A DNA stretch of 6,097 bases from Actinomycetota bacterium. Its GTDB lineage: Bacteria; Actinomycetota; CADDZG01; WHSQ01. The position numbers and the translations under genes are program-made. The notes beneath the pieces are model-generated. The model saw nothing but the letters and a program-made list of their open reading frames with translations. It did no database searches and was not told the origin of the DNA. Below, one piece after another: positions 5,698 through 6,097 of this stretch. Every line of letters begins with the position of its first letter. Position 1 is the first letter of the stretch. The DNA lies in the NCBI GenBank assembly GCA_013695055.1, contig JACDBF010000059.1, positions 1 to 6,097 of the forward strand, written 5' to 3'.

Positions 5698-6097
5698 GTG
5701 GGAGCAACGATTATCGACGGCAAGGCCATTGCTGCTCAGGTGCGCGCAGAGGTGGCCAAGGCGGTCGCAGGTTTAACCGCGGCCGGAACGGTTCCGGGTC
5801 TGGCCACGGTTCTCGTTGGCGACGACCCCGCCTCCCACGTCTATGTTCGCTCCAAGCGAAAGGCGTGCGCCGAGGCCGGCATTTCGGCGCGAGACCATGA
5901 TCTCGAGGCGAGCGTCGCGCAAGGCGACCTGCTGGCTCTCATCGCCGAGCTGAACGCGGATCCGGCAGTTCACGGGATCCTGGTGCAGCTTCCGCTCCCG
6001 GCGCACATCGACGAGCAGAGGGTTCTCGACGCCGTCGACCCCGGCAAGGACGCCGATGGGTTCCATCCTTACAACCTCGGGCGCTTGTTATCGGGGA
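5698..6097 (+). CDS. folD: Methylene-THF dehydrogenase / methenyl-THF cyclohydrolase, 3' truncated by the window edge
   Basis: FolD oxidises 5,10-methylene-tetrahydrofolate (usually with NADP) to methenyl-tetrahydrofolate and hydrolyses it to 10-formyl-tetrahydrofolate, the formyl donor used by PurN and PurH. The first 133 residues are visible, out of about 285 for the family; the NADP-binding domain lies past the edge. After the GTG the protein reads GATIIDGKAIAAQVR, the family N-terminus. VGDDPASHVYVRSKRKACAEAGI holds Tyr49 and the catalytic Lys53 (E. coli Lys54 equivalent) within residues 40-62. VHGILVQLPLP (91-101) holds Gln97, and DPGKDADGFHPYN (114-126) holds Asp120. GTG 5698 is set by AGGAG 4 nt upstream and by homology. 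It has its own promoter region divergent from the MFS gene. Placement after purH matches the actinobacterial order, with the MFS gene set between them on the other strand. Confidence 0.97.
   Translation, partial: MGATIIDGKAIAAQVRAEVAKAVAGLTAAGTVPGLATVLVGDDPASHVYVRSKRKACAEAGISARDHDLEASVAQGDLLALIAELNADPAVHGILVQLPLPAHIDEQRVLDAVDPGKDADGFHPYNLGRLLSG

Noticed and set aside
1..6097. tRNA/rRNA genes, CRISPR repeats, insertion sequences, attachment sites, toxin-antitoxin or defence genes
   Set aside because: I saw no cloverleaf, regularly spaced direct repeats, terminal inverted repeats or such protein motifs; coding sequence fills nearly the whole window and the genes are housekeeping or transport.

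Overview
This window is a piece of a G+C-rich bacterial chromosome (a little over 60% G+C by eye) made almost entirely of core metabolic genes. Gene order and protein style point to an actinobacterium (Actinomycetota). The order sucD, purN, purH and, further on, folD is the conserved arrangement I know from Streptomyces and, for sucCD-purN-purH, Mycobacterium. PurN has the actinobacterial-looking 'VDHGVDTGP' stretch. Several promoters look like the TANNNT, weak -35, leaderless type common in that phylum. I cannot place it below phylum level.

Layout. Positions 1-2197 form a plus-strand run: the 3' two-thirds of sucD (succinyl-CoA ligase alpha), an esterase-family alpha/beta hydrolase whose ATG overlaps the sucD stop (TGATG), and purN 12 nt later. 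A small minus-strand gene (2216-2617) converges on purN and encodes a four-helix membrane protein built from two copies of a hydrophobic unit (SPW-repeat-like). Across a 43-bp divergent gap, purH (2661-4187, plus) begins with GTG. A 12-helix MFS transporter (4159-5610, minus) converges on purH and overlaps its 3' end by 29 bp. Across an 87-bp divergent gap, folD (5698 to the window edge, plus) begins.

Functional logic. FolD makes 10-formyl-tetrahydrofolate. PurN and PurH both use that cofactor for the two formyl transfers of de novo purine synthesis, and PurH also closes the ring to IMP. So three plus-strand genes form one folate/purine module, and SucD supplies a TCA-cycle step. The esterase and the two minus-strand membrane proteins have no obvious link to this module.

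Control signals. The three genes that begin at divergent gaps (the SPW-like gene, purH and the MFS gene) each have a TANNNT hexamer 6-7 nt before the start codon, which is the geometry of leaderless transcripts. folD instead has a TAGGAT box further upstream and a clear Shine-Dalgarno. A 9-bp perfect hairpin lies just past the purH stop, inside the MFS coding region. There is no stretch over 300 bases without a gene. I found no RNA gene, CRISPR array, mobile element or defence system, and nothing that amounts to a new biological system. The most interesting points are small-scale: compact promoters, terminators hidden inside opposing genes, and an unexplained esterase coupled to sucD.
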